From the NCBI RefSeq assembly GCF_000429085.1, contig NZ_AUBE01000007.1, forward strand, positions 186,001 through 250,000: a stretch of 64,000 nt of DNA, in the 5' to 3' direction. A model generated the notes under the pieces. That model was not told the DNA's origin. It ran no database searches and was given only the letters and a program-made list of their open reading frames with translations. This document shows, in pieces, positions 17,820 through 26,502 of the stretch (position 1 is its first letter; every line of letters starts with the position of its first letter). Source of the DNA: Streptomyces flavidovirens DSM 40150 (lineage in GTDB: Bacteria > Actinomycetota > Actinomycetes > Streptomycetales > Streptomycetaceae). A program made the position numbers and the translations under genes.

Positions 17820-19448
17820 TCAGCCCGCGAGGGAGGACCCCCTGGCCGCCTTGATCATGTCGGCGCACTTCTCGCCGATCATCATCGTGGTGATGCACGG
17901 GTTGGCCGTCGTCAGGAACGGCATCACGGACGCGTCCGCCACCCGCAGCCCCCTGACGCCCTTGACCCGCAACTGCGGGTCGAGCGGCGAGCCGGCGTCG
18001 TCCGCCGCGCCCATCCGTACGGTGCCCGCCGGGTGGTATACGGTGTTGTGCGTCTCGCGGATGTACGCGAACAGCTCCTCGTCGGTCGCGGCGTCCGGGC
18101 CGGGCGCGAGCTCGGTACCCGTCCAGTCCGCCATCGGCGCCTGGGCGGTGATCTCGCGGGCGAGCCGCAGCCCGTACGTCATCACGCGGATGTCGTGCTC
18201 GTGGGTGAAGTAGCGCGGGTCGACCTTCGGCTTGTCCCGGTAGTCGCGGCTGCGCAGCCGGACCGTCCCCTGCGAGCGCGCCCGGGTGACGTTCGGCGTC
18301 AGGCAGAAGGCGTTGTCCGTCGTCGGATAGCCGCGCCGGTAGGTGTTCAGGTCGAACGGCACCGAGCCGTAATGGAACATCAAGTCCGGCCGATCCAGGC
18401 CCGGTTCGGTGTCCACGAAGATGCCGATCTCCCACCACTGGGTGGAGGAGGTGACCATGGGCTGCTTCGCCTCCCACATGATCACGCCCTCCGGGTGGTC
18501 CTGGAGATGGGAGCCGACGCCGGGGGAGTCCACCCGTACGTCGACGCCGCAGTCCCGCAGGTGCTCGGCGGGCCCGATACCGGAGAGCATCAGCAGCTTC
18601 GGTGAGTCGATGGCGCCGCAGGCCACGATCACCTCACGGCGGGCCCCGACCGCCCCGGTGTGAATGGTGTCGGGCTGCAGGTACTCCACGCCCGTGCACC
18701 GCCGGCCGGTGTGACCGCGACCGTCGCCGTCACCGTTGCCGTCGCCGTCGCCGTCGTCGAACAGGAGGCGCCTGGCCTGCAGCCCCGTACGTACCTCCAG
18801 GTTCGGCCGCTTCCCGAGGACCGGGTGGAGGTACGAGACCGAGGCGGACGAACGGGTCCCGTCCGGGCGGGAGTTGATCTGGAACCAGTGGGCGCCGCGC
18901 ACCACGGTCTTACCGGTGTTGAACGGCATGATGGGAATGCCGGCTGCCACACAGGCTTCGAGCAGAGCCGCGCCACACGGGTCCTTCGGCGCAACGGTAC
19001 GGATGGTCACAGGGCCCGAGCGGCCGTGGTGGTCACCGGGCGCGTCGTTGGTCTCCAGGCGCTGGTAGAGGGGGAAGCACTCCGCGGCACTCCAGCCCGT
19101 ACAGCCCAGCGCGCCCCACTCGTCGAGGTCCTCGGCCGGTGCCCAGAAAGCGATGCAGGAGTTGTGCGAGGAACAGCCGCCGAGCACCTTGGCGCGGGCG
19201 TGCCGCATGAAGCTGTTGCCGTTCTCCTGAGGTTCCACCGGGTAGTCCCAGTCGTAACCGGAATCCAGCAGGGCCATCCACCGGTCGAGCCGCAGGATGT
19301 TGTCGTCGCCGACGTCCGAAGGCCCGGCCTCCACGACGCAGACGGTCACGTCCGGGTCCTCGGTCAGCCGCGCGGCGACGACGGCGCCTGCGGTACCGCC
19401 TCCGACGACGACATAGTCGTACTCGGGCAGGGGGCTTGCTGAGGGCAT
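17820..19448 (-). CDS. GMC-family FAD oxidoreductase (choline dehydrogenase-like)
   Basis: A 542-residue flavoprotein. The N-terminal dinucleotide motif is DYVVVGGGTAGAVVAARL, with the Glu of the ADP-ribose site in CVVEAGPS. The C-terminal block contains the catalytic His (VYHPAGTVRMG) and the Asn of the TANPCIT motif. GMC enzymes oxidise alcohols to aldehydes. As the last gene after an aldehyde dehydrogenase and an APC permease, it probably supplies the aldehyde for that dehydrogenase. Choline to glycine betaine is one option, but other amino alcohols are equally possible. A Gly/Asp-rich low-complexity insert occurs near residue 235 (GDGDGNGDGDGRG). Confidence 0.9.
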   Translation of the reverse strand: MPSASPLPEYDYVVVGGGTAGAVVAARLTEDPDVTVCVVEAGPSDVGDDNILRLDRWMALLDSGYDWDYPVEPQENGNSFMRHARAKVLGGCSSHNSCIAFWAPAEDLDEWGALGCTGWSAAECFPLYQRLETNDAPGDHHGRSGPVTIRTVAPKDPCGAALLEACVAAGIPIMPFNTGKTVVRGAHWFQINSRPDGTRSSASVSYLHPVLGKRPNLEVRTGLQARRLLFDDGDGDGNGDGDGRGHTGRRCTGVEYLQPDTIHTGAVGARREVIVACGAIDSPKLLMLSGIGPAEHLRDCGVDVRVDSPGVGSHLQDHPEGVIMWEAKQPMVTSSTQWWEIGIFVDTEPGLDRPDLMFHYGSVPFDLNTYRRGYPTTDNAFCLTPNVTRARSQGTVRLRSRDYRDKPKVDPRYFTHEHDIRVMTYGLRLAREITAQAPMADWTGTELAPGPDAATDEELFAYIRETHNTVYHPAGTVRMGAADDAGSPLDPQLRVKGVRGLRVADASVMPFLTTANPCITTMMIGEKCADMIKAARGSSLAG

Positions 19449-19465
19449 TGCGTCTCCAGGATCAG

Positions 19466-19500
19466 TGGATCGGCGGATCGGCTAATCGGCGGATCGGCGG
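19466..19500. repeat. Short GGATCGGC direct repeats in the permease-oxidoreductase gap
   Basis: Four imperfect copies of an 8-base GGATCGGC-like unit fill the gap between the permease stop and the GMC gene start. No function is evident. Confidence 0.6.
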
Positions 19501-21096
19501 TCAGGGGGCGGCCGACGGTGGCGCGGTGGTGTCCGCGGCCTCGAAGCGGTGCTCGTCGAGCACGCCCGTCTTGTGCCGCTGTACGAACCAGTAGTAGGCG
19601 AAGCCGCCGAGCGCGACGATCCCGATGAAGAGGAACGCTCCCCACCGCAGGTACCAGTGCTGCGGCCCCGTCGCGTTGTACACCTCCGCGCGCGGCCAGG
19701 CGAGGTTGACCGACATGGCGGTGCCCCACAGCACGGCAAGGACGTTGACCGGCAGGCCGAACCGGCCGAGCGAGAAGTTGCCTTCCGCGGGCCGCCATCC
19801 GCCGCGCAGCCGCTTGAGCAGCATGGGTACGGTGACCATGAGGTAAGCCACGTAGATCATGATGATCGCGATGCTGGTGATCACCGAGAAGATCTGTGGC
19901 TGGTTGATGTTGATCACCAGGATGACGACCGCCACGAAGCCGATCAGGACGGCGGGCACCACGGGCGTCTGGAACCGGGGACTGACCCTGGCGAGCCGTG
20001 AACCCGCCGGCAGGTTGTTGTCCCGTGCCATGGCGAACATCAGCCGGATACCGGCGGCATGCACGGCCAGCACGCAGACCGTGATCGCGACGACCACCGC
20101 CCAGAGGAAGATCTCGCCGATGGTCGAGCCGAGGGTCTCCAGTACGACGTACTGCAGACCGCCCGTGGACAGCTCCTTCGCCGCCAGGTCGGGTACGGCC
20201 ATCAGGGCGAAGAGCAGGATGAACCCGCCGATGAGGAAGGACGCGACGAGGGCCCGCAGGATGGCGTGGGGTGCGTTGCGGCCCGGGTTGTGGGACTCCT
20301 CGCCGAGTGACGACGCCGTGTCGAAGCCGTACATGACATACGCGGAAGCCAGCGAGGCGGTCAGAAAGGCGCCGAAATAGCCCAGGTTCTGGCCGCTGCC
20401 GAGTCCGTACGTCTGCGTCAGGACGCTGCTGGGTCCGCGGGTGATGTGCGCCGCGAGGAAGATGATCAAGGCGACGGCGGCGATCAGCTCGATGAACACC
20501 CCGGCGGAGTTGATCCGGGCCATGAGCTTGACGCCGAACGCGTTGACCAGGGTGGAGAAGAGGACGAGCACCGAGCCGAGGAGTACGGCGTTGGCGGCCG
20601 CGTCGGTCCTGCCGCTGCCGTCACCGACGAACTGGAACCAGTCGTCGATCTGCGGCAGCGTGATCTGGTACGCGAGTGCCACGGCGGAGAGCGTGACCAT
20701 GGTGGCCGTCATCATCATCCAGCCGCCGAGCCAGCCGATGTGCGGGCCGCCCATGGTCTTGGCCCAGTTGTAGACCGAGCCCGCGACCGGATAGCGGGCG
20801 GCGAGCTCGCAGAAGCACAGGGCCACCATAAGCTGCCCGGCGAAGACCATCGGCCAGGACCACCAGTAGGCGGGACCGCCGAAGGTCACGCCGAAGTAGA
20901 AGAGCTGGAAGGTGCCGGTGAGGATCGAGATGTAACTGACCCCGGCGGCGAAGGTGTGGAAGTTGCCGAGGGTGCGCTTGAGTTCCGGGCGGTAGCCGAG
21001 CTCGCCCAGGGCGTCGTCGTCGTGCTGGGTCTGGGTCCGGGCAGGGGCTTGCGGTCCGGAGTCCTCCGGTCCCCTTCCGCTGGTGTCCGTACTCAC
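19501..21096 (-). CDS. APC-superfamily amino acid / amine permease
   Basis: A 531-residue transporter with about 12 membrane spans. The GTG at 21096 overlaps the aldehyde dehydrogenase stop (GTGA), fixing the start. After a 55-residue hydrophilic N-terminus the conserved first helices appear (FAAGVSYISILTG, then ARYPVAGSVYNWAKTMGGPHIGWLGGW). A consensus loop GFDTASSLGEESHNPGRNAPHAI lies near residue 265, as in amino acid/polyamine permeases. It probably imports the amino alcohol or amine that the flanking dehydrogenases oxidise. Confidence 0.92.
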   Translation of the reverse strand: MSTDTSGRGPEDSGPQAPARTQTQHDDDALGELGYRPELKRTLGNFHTFAAGVSYISILTGTFQLFYFGVTFGGPAYWWSWPMVFAGQLMVALCFCELAARYPVAGSVYNWAKTMGGPHIGWLGGWMMMTATMVTLSAVALAYQITLPQIDDWFQFVGDGSGRTDAAANAVLLGSVLVLFSTLVNAFGVKLMARINSAGVFIELIAAVALIIFLAAHITRGPSSVLTQTYGLGSGQNLGYFGAFLTASLASAYVMYGFDTASSLGEESHNPGRNAPHAILRALVASFLIGGFILLFALMAVPDLAAKELSTGGLQYVVLETLGSTIGEIFLWAVVVAITVCVLAVHAAGIRLMFAMARDNNLPAGSRLARVSPRFQTPVVPAVLIGFVAVVILVININQPQIFSVITSIAIIMIYVAYLMVTVPMLLKRLRGGWRPAEGNFSLGRFGLPVNVLAVLWGTAMSVNLAWPRAEVYNATGPQHWYLRWGAFLFIGIVALGGFAYYWFVQRHKTGVLDEHRFEAADTTAPPSAAP

Positions 21097-22562
21097 TCGA
21101 ACCACCTCAGCGGACTCGGCGCGAGATTGCGCCAGATGTGCTTGGCCTCCTGGTACTCGGCCAGACCGGCGGGGCCGAGCTCGCGGCCGAAGCCGGACTG
21201 CTTCATTCCGCCCCATTCGGCCTGGGGGACGTACGGGTGGAAGTCATTGATCCATACGGTCCCGGCCCGCACCCGTGACGCCACCCGCTGCCCCCGCGCC
21301 ACATCCCCGGTCCAGACCGCGCCGGTCAGCCCGTAGAAGGTGCCGTTGGCGAGCGCGACGGCCTCGGCCTCGTCGCGGAACCGTTCGACGGTGAGTACCG
21401 GGCCGAACGACTCGTCCCGTACCACCGACATCCCGGCAGTGCAGTCGTCCAGCACGGTCGGCAGGTAGTAGAAGCCGTCCTGAAGGGCCGGGTCGTCGGG
21501 CCGGGCGCCGCCGCAGCGCAGTACCGCGCCCTCGGCAAGCCCTGCCGTCACGTAGGCCTCGACCTTGTCGCGGTGCGCCGCGGAGATCAGCGGTCCGCTG
21601 CGGGCGTTCTCGTCGAAGGGGCCACCGAGCGGGATCGCCCGCGCGCGCCGCACCAATTCGTCGACGAACGCGTCGTGCAGGTCGTCCTGGACCAGCAGCC
21701 GCGCCCCGGCCGAACAGACCTGTCCGGAGTGCAGGAAGATGGCCATCAGGGCGTAGTCGACGGCGGCCTCGAAGTCCGCGTCGGCGAAGACGATGTTCGG
21801 GTTCTTGCCGCCCAGCTCCAGGGCGATCTTCTTCACCGTCGGCGCGGCGGCGGCCATGATGCGGCGTCCGGTGACGAGCCCGCCGGTGAACGACACCATG
21901 TCGACGCGCGGGTCCTCGCTCAGGGGCGCACCCGCGGTCGGTCCGGCGCCCAGGACGAGGTTGGCGACTCCGTCGGGCAGCCCGGCCTCGGCCAGCAGCT
22001 TCATCAGCATGATGGCGGTGTGGGGGGTCAGCTCGCTGGGCTTGAGCACGAACGTGTTGCCCGCCCCGATCGCCGGAGCGACTTTCCAGGCGGTCTGCAG
22101 CAGCGGATAGTTCCATGGGGTGATCAGCGCGCAGACGCCGACCGGTTCGTGCACGACTCTGCTGTCCACGTCCGTGTTGCCGGTGTCGACGATCCGGTCG
22201 GAGCCGCCGGAGGCCGTCAGGTTGCCGAAGTAGCGGAAACAGTGGGCGATGTCGTCCATGTCGTACTCGCTCTCGACGAGCCGCTTCCCGGTGTCCAGGG
22301 ATTCGGCTCGCGCGAACGCGTCCTTGTCGCGTTCCAGCAGGTCGGCGACGCGCAGCAGCAGCTGCCCGCGCTCGTCGGCCGGGGCCGTCGGCCAGGGGCC
22401 GCGGTCGAAGGCGTCACGGGCCGCGGCGATCGCCGCCGAGACGTCCTTCGGGCCTGCTTCGTCGACGGTCGCCACCAGGGTGCCGTCGGCGGGGCAGCGG
22501 ATCTCGCGGACCTGCCCGTCGGCGGCGGCGGTCCATGTGCCACCGATGAACAGCTCGGGCAT
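21093..22562 (-). CDS. NAD(P)-dependent aldehyde dehydrogenase (betaine-aldehyde dehydrogenase-like)
   Basis: A 489-residue enzyme. The ATG at 22562 is preceded by GGAGGAG at good spacing; upstream in-frame codons lie in a repeat array and are not coding. The catalytic Glu is in LELGGKNPNIVF, the nucleophilic Cys in SGQVCSAGARL, and the cofactor-binding loop in SFTGGLVTGRRIM. The end (YVPQAEWGGMKQSGFGRELG) fits betaine/gamma-aminobutyraldehyde dehydrogenases. It heads the three-gene operon with the APC permease and the GMC oxidoreductase. Note the GG-L in place of the more usual GS-T after SFTG. Confidence 0.93.
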   Translation of the reverse strand: MPELFIGGTWTAAADGQVREIRCPADGTLVATVDEAGPKDVSAAIAAARDAFDRGPWPTAPADERGQLLLRVADLLERDKDAFARAESLDTGKRLVESEYDMDDIAHCFRYFGNLTASGGSDRIVDTGNTDVDSRVVHEPVGVCALITPWNYPLLQTAWKVAPAIGAGNTFVLKPSELTPHTAIMLMKLLAEAGLPDGVANLVLGAGPTAGAPLSEDPRVDMVSFTGGLVTGRRIMAAAAPTVKKIALELGGKNPNIVFADADFEAAVDYALMAIFLHSGQVCSAGARLLVQDDLHDAFVDELVRRARAIPLGGPFDENARSGPLISAAHRDKVEAYVTAGLAEGAVLRCGGARPDDPALQDGFYYLPTVLDDCTAGMSVVRDESFGPVLTVERFRDEAEAVALANGTFYGLTGAVWTGDVARGQRVASRVRAGTVWINDFHPYVPQAEWGGMKQSGFGRELGPAGLAEYQEAKHIWRNLAPSPLRWFE

Positions 22563-22589
22563 GGGGGCTCCTCCGGGTTCGGAACGCTC

Positions 22590-22666
22590 CGCGAACACGC
22601 ACTTCCGTGAACAAAGACTTTTCCGTGAGCAGGGCTCTTCCGTGAACAAAGACCGTGAACAAAGAC
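22590..22666. repeat. Five imperfect 13-bp direct repeats upstream of the aldehyde dehydrogenase operon
   Basis: Exact copies of CGTGAACAAAGAC start at 22606, 22641 and 22654. Diverged copies start at 22590 (CGCGAACACGCAC) and 22624 (CGTGAGCAGGGCT). Spacings are 16, 18, 17 and 13 bases. They lie 28-104 bases upstream of the ATG, where the promoter or leader should be, so an iterated regulator site is possible. Confidence 0.7.
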
Positions 22667-22781
22667 TAAGGACGCCCGGCGGTCTTCGCAGTGCGGGAGC
22701 CGTCATCCGGCGGAACTGTGGCGCGGGCGCGCACGTTACCGGAGCATGAAAGCGGCAACAGCCGCGAAGGAGGCGTCGGAG

Positions 22782-22964
22782 ATGTCGAAGAGCGCGAAGG
22801 TGGCCACCGGTGGTGTGGTGGTGGGCATCGCCCTGATCTGGCTGGTCGGGTTCTGGCCCGCCCTGCTCGTCATGATCGGTGTGCCCGTCGCGGCGTACCT
22901 GCTGCTGGACAACTCGCAGCGCCGCAGGCTGCGCCGGGTCACACGCAAGGAGATCGGCCGCTGA
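22782..22964 (+). CDS. Small one- or two-span membrane protein
   Basis: A 60-residue protein with a hydrophobic centre (GGVVVGIALIWLVGFWPALLVMIGVPVAAYLLL) and a basic C-terminus (SQRRRLRRVTRKEIGR), suggesting a membrane hairpin with the tail in the cytoplasm. I prefer the ATG at 22782, preceded by AAGGAGG with an 8-base spacer; an in-frame ATG at 22746 would add 12 residues. No family recognised beyond small Streptomyces membrane proteins. Confidence 0.68.
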   Translation: MSKSAKVATGGVVVGIALIWLVGFWPALLVMIGVPVAAYLLLDNSQRRRLRRVTRKEIGR

Positions 22965-23037
22965 CCGGGCCCGGAACCGTGCCGGGATAGGGTCCTGGAA
23001 GGATCAAGTACCAGCGCGGTCGAGGGGAGTTCCGTAC

Positions 23038-23580
23038 ATGGGCGGCACCGTAACGGCGGTCAGCAGCAACGGCGAGTACTCGTTCACCAAGCCCAACCGC
23101 GACAGCATCACGCTGCTGGCAGGGCTCGGCGTGGAAGGCGACGTGCACGCGGGGACGACGGTCAAGCACCGTTCCCGCGTCGCGCAGGACCCCACCCAGC
23201 CGAATCTGCGCCAGGTCCACCTCATACACGAGGAGCTGTTCGGCGAGCTGCTCCAGGAGGGCTTCACGGTCGAGCCCGGCCAGCTCGGCGAGAACATCAC
23301 CACCAGCGGAATCGACCTGCTCGGACTCCCCGAAGGCACCCTGCTGCACATCGGTGCGGAAGCGGTCGTCGAGGTCACCGGCCTGCGCAACCCGTGCCTG
23401 CAGATCGATGCCTTCCAGGACGGTCTCCTGAAGCAGGTCGTAGGCCGCGACGCGGAGGGCAACATCGTGCGCAAGGCCGGGGTCATGAGCGTCGTCAAGG
23501 TGGGCGGTACGGTACGGCCCGGCGACCGGATCGAGGCCGTCCTGCCGGCGGAACCGCACCGCCCCCTGGACCGCGTCTGA
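23038..23580 (+). CDS. MOSC domain protein
   Basis: A 180-residue protein starting at the ATG at 23038, with GAGGGGAG upstream. It is essentially one MOSC domain: the N-terminal ITLLAGLGVEGDVHAG segment, QVHLIHEELF, and the conserved Cys in VTGLRNPCLQID. MOSC domains bind molybdenum cofactor or act in sulfur transfer; single-domain members are often YiiM-like and may detoxify N-hydroxylated bases or store MoCo-sulfur. No molybdoenzyme is nearby. It converges with the secreted hydrolase with six bases between the genes. Confidence 0.9.
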   Translation: MGGTVTAVSSNGEYSFTKPNRDSITLLAGLGVEGDVHAGTTVKHRSRVAQDPTQPNLRQVHLIHEELFGELLQEGFTVEPGQLGENITTSGIDLLGLPEGTLLHIGAEAVVEVTGLRNPCLQIDAFQDGLLKQVVGRDAEGNIVRKAGVMSVVKVGGTVRPGDRIEAVLPAEPHRPLDRV

Positions 23581-23586
23581 GCCCGC

Positions 23587-24960
23587 TCAGCTCAGCGCGC
23601 AGGAGTTGACCACATCCGCACCGCCCGCGGGCCTGCCGACCGTCCGGTCCGCGGGCGGAGCGCTGCCGTCCGCCACCCACGCCACGAGCGCCGTGAACGC
23701 GGAGCGGTAACAGGGCAGGACCGGCCGCAACCGCTCCGGATACGTGTCGTAGAGCGAGTCGACATGCGTGCCGCCCTCGACGGTGTAGTAGCGGTGCAGC
23801 CGGGAGCGGCCCCGCTCGGTCACCATCCGCTCGTACACGTCGGAGTCCGTGGCGATCGGCAGCAGCGTGTCCAGGTCACCGTGCAGCGTGATCAGCGGCT
23901 TGCCGATCCGTCCCGTCAGCGCGACCCGCCCGACCGCGCGGTGTACGGACTCCGGGCGCGCGGCGTAGCCGTACTCCGCGTCCGACGCACAGGGCGCGAG
24001 GATCTCCGGCAGCGTCGCACCGGCCGAGGGCCCCGGACAGGCCGGGTCGTACGACGGGTCGAACTCCGCGCGGTAGATCTTCTGCGTCAGGCCCCAGTAC
24101 GCCTTCTCGTGGTACGGCCACAGGAACTGCGAACCCGGCGCGAAACCGGCCTTCAGGAGATCATCGTCCGTGGCCCGGCCGAGGCTGCGGGCCACCGTGA
24201 CCGGCAGGGAGCCGAGGAGGCCACCGCCCTCGGCGGTCCACAGGGCGCCCTCCCAGTCCACCCCGCCGTCGTAGAGCGCGGGATGGTTCTCCAACTGCCA
24301 GCGCGTCAGATAGCCGCCGTTGGAGATGCCCGTCATATAGGTACGCCGGGGCGCGTGCCCGTACCACTGCGCGACGGTCCTGCGTGCCGCGCGTGTCAGT
24401 TCCGTGGTACGCCGGTTCCACTCCGCCACCGCGTCACCGGGCCTTCTGCCGTCCCGGTAGAAGTCGGGGCCGCTGTTCCCCTTGTCGGTCGCCGCGTACG
24501 CGTACCCCTGAGCCAGCACGTGGTCGGAGATGAGGGCATCGGTCGCGTACTGCCTGCGGGTACCGGGCGCACCCGTGACGACCAGACCGCCGTTCCAGCG
24601 AGCGGGCATCCGGATGACGAACTGAGCGTCGTGCCGCCACCCGTGAGTGGTGTTGAAGCGCGAATCGTCGGGGAAGTAGCCGTCGATCTGTGCGCCCGGC
24701 ACACCGGAGGGGTTCTTCGTACCCTTCGCGGACAGCCCCACCTGGTCGGCCATGTCGGTGTACGCGGTGCCCGCCAGCCCCGCGGTGGTCAAGTCGGGCA
24801 GACAGGCCACGCGTTGATGTACCGCCCCCGGCACGGCGGGCCGGTGCTGCCGAGCGCAAGGCCCGGCCTCGGGGGCACGGGCCTCGGCGCCCGCGGAGCC
24901 GATGGTGGTCAGCGCCATGAGAAGTGCGGCGACGAGCGGGACGCCTCTGGACGGGCGCAT
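23587..24960 (-). CDS. Secreted alpha/beta hydrolase (tannase / hydroxybutyrate-oligomer hydrolase-like)
   Basis: A 457-residue protein with a Sec signal peptide (residues 1-27, ending SAGAEA). The nucleophile elbow is GISNGG near residue 210 and a late catalytic His lies in EGGTHVDSLYDTYPE; the Asp is probably in LHGDLDTLLPI. The spread of Cys residues and the size fit tannase / feruloyl esterase-like or 3HB-oligomer hydrolase families. It would act on an ester outside the cell; the substrate cannot be read from the sequence. Confidence 0.8.
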   Translation of the reverse strand: MRPSRGVPLVAALLMALTTIGSAGAEARAPEAGPCARQHRPAVPGAVHQRVACLPDLTTAGLAGTAYTDMADQVGLSAKGTKNPSGVPGAQIDGYFPDDSRFNTTHGWRHDAQFVIRMPARWNGGLVVTGAPGTRRQYATDALISDHVLAQGYAYAATDKGNSGPDFYRDGRRPGDAVAEWNRRTTELTRAARRTVAQWYGHAPRRTYMTGISNGGYLTRWQLENHPALYDGGVDWEGALWTAEGGGLLGSLPVTVARSLGRATDDDLLKAGFAPGSQFLWPYHEKAYWGLTQKIYRAEFDPSYDPACPGPSAGATLPEILAPCASDAEYGYAARPESVHRAVGRVALTGRIGKPLITLHGDLDTLLPIATDSDVYERMVTERGRSRLHRYYTVEGGTHVDSLYDTYPERLRPVLPCYRSAFTALVAWVADGSAPPADRTVGRPAGGADVVNSCALS

Positions 24961-25162
24961 GGGAAGCCTCCGGGTTCACTGCGGGAAGACGGGGCGCAGC
25001 GCCACATCGTCCTGTCCCCTCACCCCGCCCGGCCATGGGCCCGGCCCACACGGCGCAGGACCCGGACATGGGGGCCGTCCACGTCCCGGACCCCGACACG
25101 TCGGTGGCAGCGCTTCTCGTCGATCCGGGGGACTGCCTGCTGACCGGTGGGGGCGGCGGCTG

Positions 25163-26008
25163 TCAGGCGGGCCGTACAGCGATCTTGTCGAGCGCCTCCA
25201 GCAGACCGGGCAATTCGGGGCCCCGGCCGACCGGCAGAACCTCACCCGGCTCGTCGTCCAGCAGCACAAAAGCGATGTCGTCGGTCCTGGCGACCACGGA
25301 CCAGCCGGGACCGTCGGCCCGCAGCGTGCGTGCCTCGCCGGACGCGAACGTCGAACGCACCCGCCCCGGCGGTGGCGGGGCGTTCACGTAGCCGTGCAGC
25401 TCTTCGATCACACGCCGCACACCGGAGTGCGCATGGCCGGCGTGCGGATGGTCACCGGGGGCGACGAACGTCTCCTCGTCGTCGATCTGCTCGCGCCAGG
25501 CCGCCCACTGGAGCGCGATCTCGTCGGCGCCGAGCCGCCGCTGGGCGGGACCCCATTCGTCCGTGTCGGGCGGTGCGAGAGGGGACGGCTCACGCTGCCC
25601 GTCAGGTCCGTTGCCGGGGACGGGGTCGTGCGGGTGCGGCAGACCGGGAGCGGCCACCGCGAGCGACAGCGGCCAGCCGGGCAGGCCGGCGACGACCGTG
25701 CGCTCGTCCGGCGACAGGTCGTACTCCATACCGCAGTCCCAGGAGGCGATGGCGACCGCCACCAGCGACACGTCGTCGATCACTACGGTCCACCGCGCAC
25801 CCGTGCCGTCCTGGCCCAGGACCAGGCCGTACCCGTCGGCGTACGGCTCCAGACCGAGCGCCGCACAGGCCTGCGGATAGTCGTCGCCGAGCACGCTCGG
25901 GAACTGCGCGGGCGTCAGCAGCACCGCGGTCAGCACGAACAGCGCGTCCTCGGCGTCCTCAGCACTCTCGGCGGTGTCGGTGTCGGTGTCGGTGTCCGGT
26001 CCGGTCAC
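25163..26008 (-). CDS. Conserved hypothetical protein with an acidic repeat N-terminus
   Basis: A 281-residue soluble protein of unknown function. The first residues are a run of (DT)n encoded by about four copies of GGTGTC on the + strand, followed by an acidic stretch (AESAEDAEDA). The remainder has two globular parts joined by a Pro-rich segment near residues 125-160. No catalytic motif or signal peptide is visible. The ATG at 26008 has AAGGAG upstream. The neighbours give no hint of function. Confidence 0.68.
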   Translation of the reverse strand: MTGPDTDTDTDTAESAEDAEDALFVLTAVLLTPAQFPSVLGDDYPQACAALGLEPYADGYGLVLGQDGTGARWTVVIDDVSLVAVAIASWDCGMEYDLSPDERTVVAGLPGWPLSLAVAAPGLPHPHDPVPGNGPDGQREPSPLAPPDTDEWGPAQRRLGADEIALQWAAWREQIDDEETFVAPGDHPHAGHAHSGVRRVIEELHGYVNAPPPPGRVRSTFASGEARTLRADGPGWSVVARTDDIAFVLLDDEPGEVLPVGRGPELPGLLEALDKIAVRPA

Positions 26009-26092
26009 GGCACGCTCCTTCGGATCGGTCGTCGGCGCACCCTAACCAGTGAGTAACCCCCTCGTCGAGGTCCACCGGCGAAAGAACCCGCG

Positions 26093-26443
26093 TCAGGCAG
26101 CCGGGAGCCCGAGGAGCGTACGGGCCACGCTGTGCGGTGACTCGCCGCGCTCCCGCGCGAGCGCGATGACCGCCCGGCAGGCCAGTTCGTTGACCCCGAA
26201 GGAGAGCGCCTCCGGAGAGACCCAGCCGGACGCCTCCTCGATACGCGGCTCGTCGTCCTCCGCGCAGGCGGACACGTAGGCCGCGGCCGCCTCGAAGATG
26301 TTGTGCTGACGCGTTCCCGGCTGCGCCGCGGCCTGCGCCCGCACCGCGCCACCGGGACGCGGTCCGAAGAGCTTCCCGAATCTGTTCCGTACGTTGTCGA
26401 ACACGCGGACCGCCTTCCCCCTGACTGGTTGGATCGCCGGCAC
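26093..26443 (-). CDS. Conserved hypothetical protein
   Basis: A 116-residue protein with an Arg-rich N-terminus and a helical C-terminal half (FEAAAAYVSACAEDDEPRIEEAS and NELACRAVIALARERGESPHSVARTLLGLP). The start is uncertain: GTG at 26443 is used here, but an internal GTG giving MFDNVRNRFGKLFG is possible. The GTG lies in a small palindrome (CACTTCAAGTG). Codon use and the absence of an alternative frame support it being real. Confidence 0.6.
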   Translation of the reverse strand: MPAIQPVRGKAVRVFDNVRNRFGKLFGPRPGGAVRAQAAAQPGTRQHNIFEAAAAYVSACAEDDEPRIEEASGWVSPEALSFGVNELACRAVIALARERGESPHSVARTLLGLPAA

Positions 26444-26457
26444 TTCAAGTGTGCTCC

Positions 26458-26474
26458 TCCAACGTAGAGTTGGA
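26458..26474. promoter_or_regulatory. Inverted repeat upstream of the oxygenase gene
   Basis: TCCAAC-gtaga-GTTGGA lies 29 bases before the TTG start of the MpaB-type oxygenase, in the gap between it and the divergent small gene. Its position fits an operator for either promoter; the protein that binds is unknown. Confidence 0.45.
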
Positions 26475-26502
26475 CCCCCGGTGACAGAAGGGGGACGGTG
26501 CG

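Noticed and set aside
22590..22666. A CRISPR array
   Set aside because: Repeats are only 13 bases, spacers are 0-5 bases and no cas gene is present.
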